A DNA stretch of 32,943 bases from JANMZR01 sp031383555 (lineage in GTDB: Bacteria > Bacteroidota > Bacteroidia > Cytophagales > Spirosomataceae), in assembly GCA_031383555.1 (NCBI GenBank), contig JANMZR010000261.1, forward strand, positions 1 through 32,943, read 5' to 3'. Below the pieces are notes generated by a model. The model saw only the letters and a list, made by a program, of their open reading frames with translations. It made no database searches and was not told the origin of the DNA. Made by a program: the position numbers and the translations under genes. Below are positions 32,412 to 32,943 of this stretch, one piece after another (within the stretch, counting starts at the first letter, position 1; every line of letters begins with the position of its first letter).

Positions 32412-32792
32412 TTACTTTTTCTCTTCAGCTTCTTTTTCTCCAAAAAGCTCAAACCCTTGTGCTTCGACTTTAAGTTTCAATATTTTCCCTTCAAATCTTG
32501 AAAAGGTAAAAATAAAACCACTGGCGGGATCATCAAATACATCCTTTATTTTTACAGCTAAAATTGCCTCAGGGTATTCGCCGGCTACACCTACTAGCTT
32601 GCCTTCTTTTATTGAGAAAATAACAGATTCTACTGGAGAGCCTTCAGCCATTTTGTATTTGCCAACATAATCATTCAAATCAACTGAGTCGGCTGAAATT
32701 TCGATTTTTATAAGATTGGTTTTAAAACTACTAGCAAATGTAAAACTTGCAGAAAATAATACTGCAGCTACTAAAATTGTAATTTTTTTCAT
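32412..32792 (-). CDS. Small secreted DUF3471-like protein
   Basis: The 126 residues begin with a clear signal peptide (MKKITILVAAVLFSASFTFA, cleavage near 20-21). The mature part has LNDYVGKYKMAEGSPVESVI, the YVGxY opening typical of DUF3471-like domains that often accompany serine beta-lactamase or peptidase proteins in Bacteroidota, followed by beta strands (VIFSIKEGKLVGVAG, FIFTFSRFEGKILKLKVEAQ) and a charged tail EKEAEEKK. No enzymatic domain is attached and no catalytic residue is seen. It is transcribed alone, between a candidate promoter and a clear terminator. Function is not assigned. Confidence 0.8.
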   Translation of the reverse strand: MKKITILVAAVLFSASFTFASSFKTNLIKIEISADSVDLNDYVGKYKMAEGSPVESVIFSIKEGKLVGVAGEYPEAILAVKIKDVFDDPASGFIFTFSRFEGKILKLKVEAQGFELFGEKEAEEKK

Positions 32793-32826
32793 TTTTTTTA
32801 TTGAGATAAATGTTAAATATTTAGTA

Positions 32827-32834
32827 CAAAATTA
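32827..32834 (-). promoter_or_regulatory. Candidate -7 box (TAATTTTG) of the DUF3471-like gene
   Basis: TAATTTTG on the - strand lies 34 bases before the ATG at 32792; its context AGTACAAAATTA (+ strand) is shared with the box at 10111. No -33 TTTG is evident. The remaining bases to the window end hold no recognisable gene. Confidence 0.4.
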
Positions 32835-32943
32835 ATTTATTGGTTTTACAGTTATACCGTTAAAATACAAATAATATCAAACATTTTTTATATGTTTGCG
32901 TCATTGCGATAATATAGAGCTCGTATTTAATTCATCTAATGAA

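Noticed and set aside
1..32943. Genomic island, prophage or defence system
   Set aside because: No integrase, transposase, tRNA boundary, phage gene or defence gene beyond the broken toxin-antitoxin pair is visible.

Overview
The window is AT-rich chromosomal DNA of a member of the Bacteroidota, most likely order Cytophagales. Support: Bacteroidota-type promoter boxes (TTTG about 20 bases before TAnnTTTG), few Shine-Dalgarno sequences, lipoproteins with Cys about residue 18-20, a PVC-type haem/HEAT-repeat protein, a class I-like HMG-CoA reductase and a fused class II aldolase/short-chain dehydrogenase for rhamnose. The genus cannot be named from the sequence alone. No tRNA, rRNA, CRISPR array, insertion sequence or phage gene was seen.

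Layout. Positions 2-8240 are read on the + strand: a left-truncated CcmF-type haem lyase; a type II antitoxin followed by a ParE/RelE toxin killed by one nonsense codon; a two-helix membrane protein; a CNNM/CBS/CorC membrane protein; dnaX with its own promoter; a TlpA-like envelope protein lacking the first active-site Cys; and a small lipoprotein. From 8256 to 32792 every gene is on the - strand, so the two blocks converge near 8250. The convergence point holds a diverged second copy of the last ~18 codons of prfC.

Rhamnose region (19880 down to 10221). In transcription order: RhaT symporter, a secreted TIM-barrel epimerase-like protein, a GntR-type regulator, the RhaD-SDR fusion, a frameshifted small membrane gene, mutarotase RhaM, Pseudomonas-type rhamnose isomerase, an FGGY kinase and an FMN-dependent L-lactate dehydrogenase-like enzyme, ending at an intrinsic terminator (10089-10061). 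Together they give a complete predicted route: L-rhamnose uptake, anomer conversion, L-rhamnulose, L-rhamnulose-1-phosphate, dihydroxyacetone phosphate plus L-lactaldehyde, L-lactate and finally pyruvate. A ribose-type ABC importer (RbsA-RbsC-RbsB) lies just upstream and may bring in rhamnose or another sugar.

Upstream of that are an ExuT-like MFS transporter, a secreted DUF4440/SnoaL-like protein and altronate dehydratase (UxaA), pointing to hexuronate use, the other major sugar type in pectin and ulvan. Then come a large PVC-type lipoprotein cytochrome, HMG-CoA reductase of the mevalonate pathway and a small DUF3471-like secreted protein.

Non-coding signals most worth attention: an A10 tract in dnaX at which either frameshift meets a stop at once (predicted tau/gamma switch); paired palindromes and a terminator before prfC; an inverted repeat enclosing the -7 box of rhaT; a ~25-base repeat at the 5' end of three genes; and a long REP-like hairpin with a half copy 11.6 kb away.
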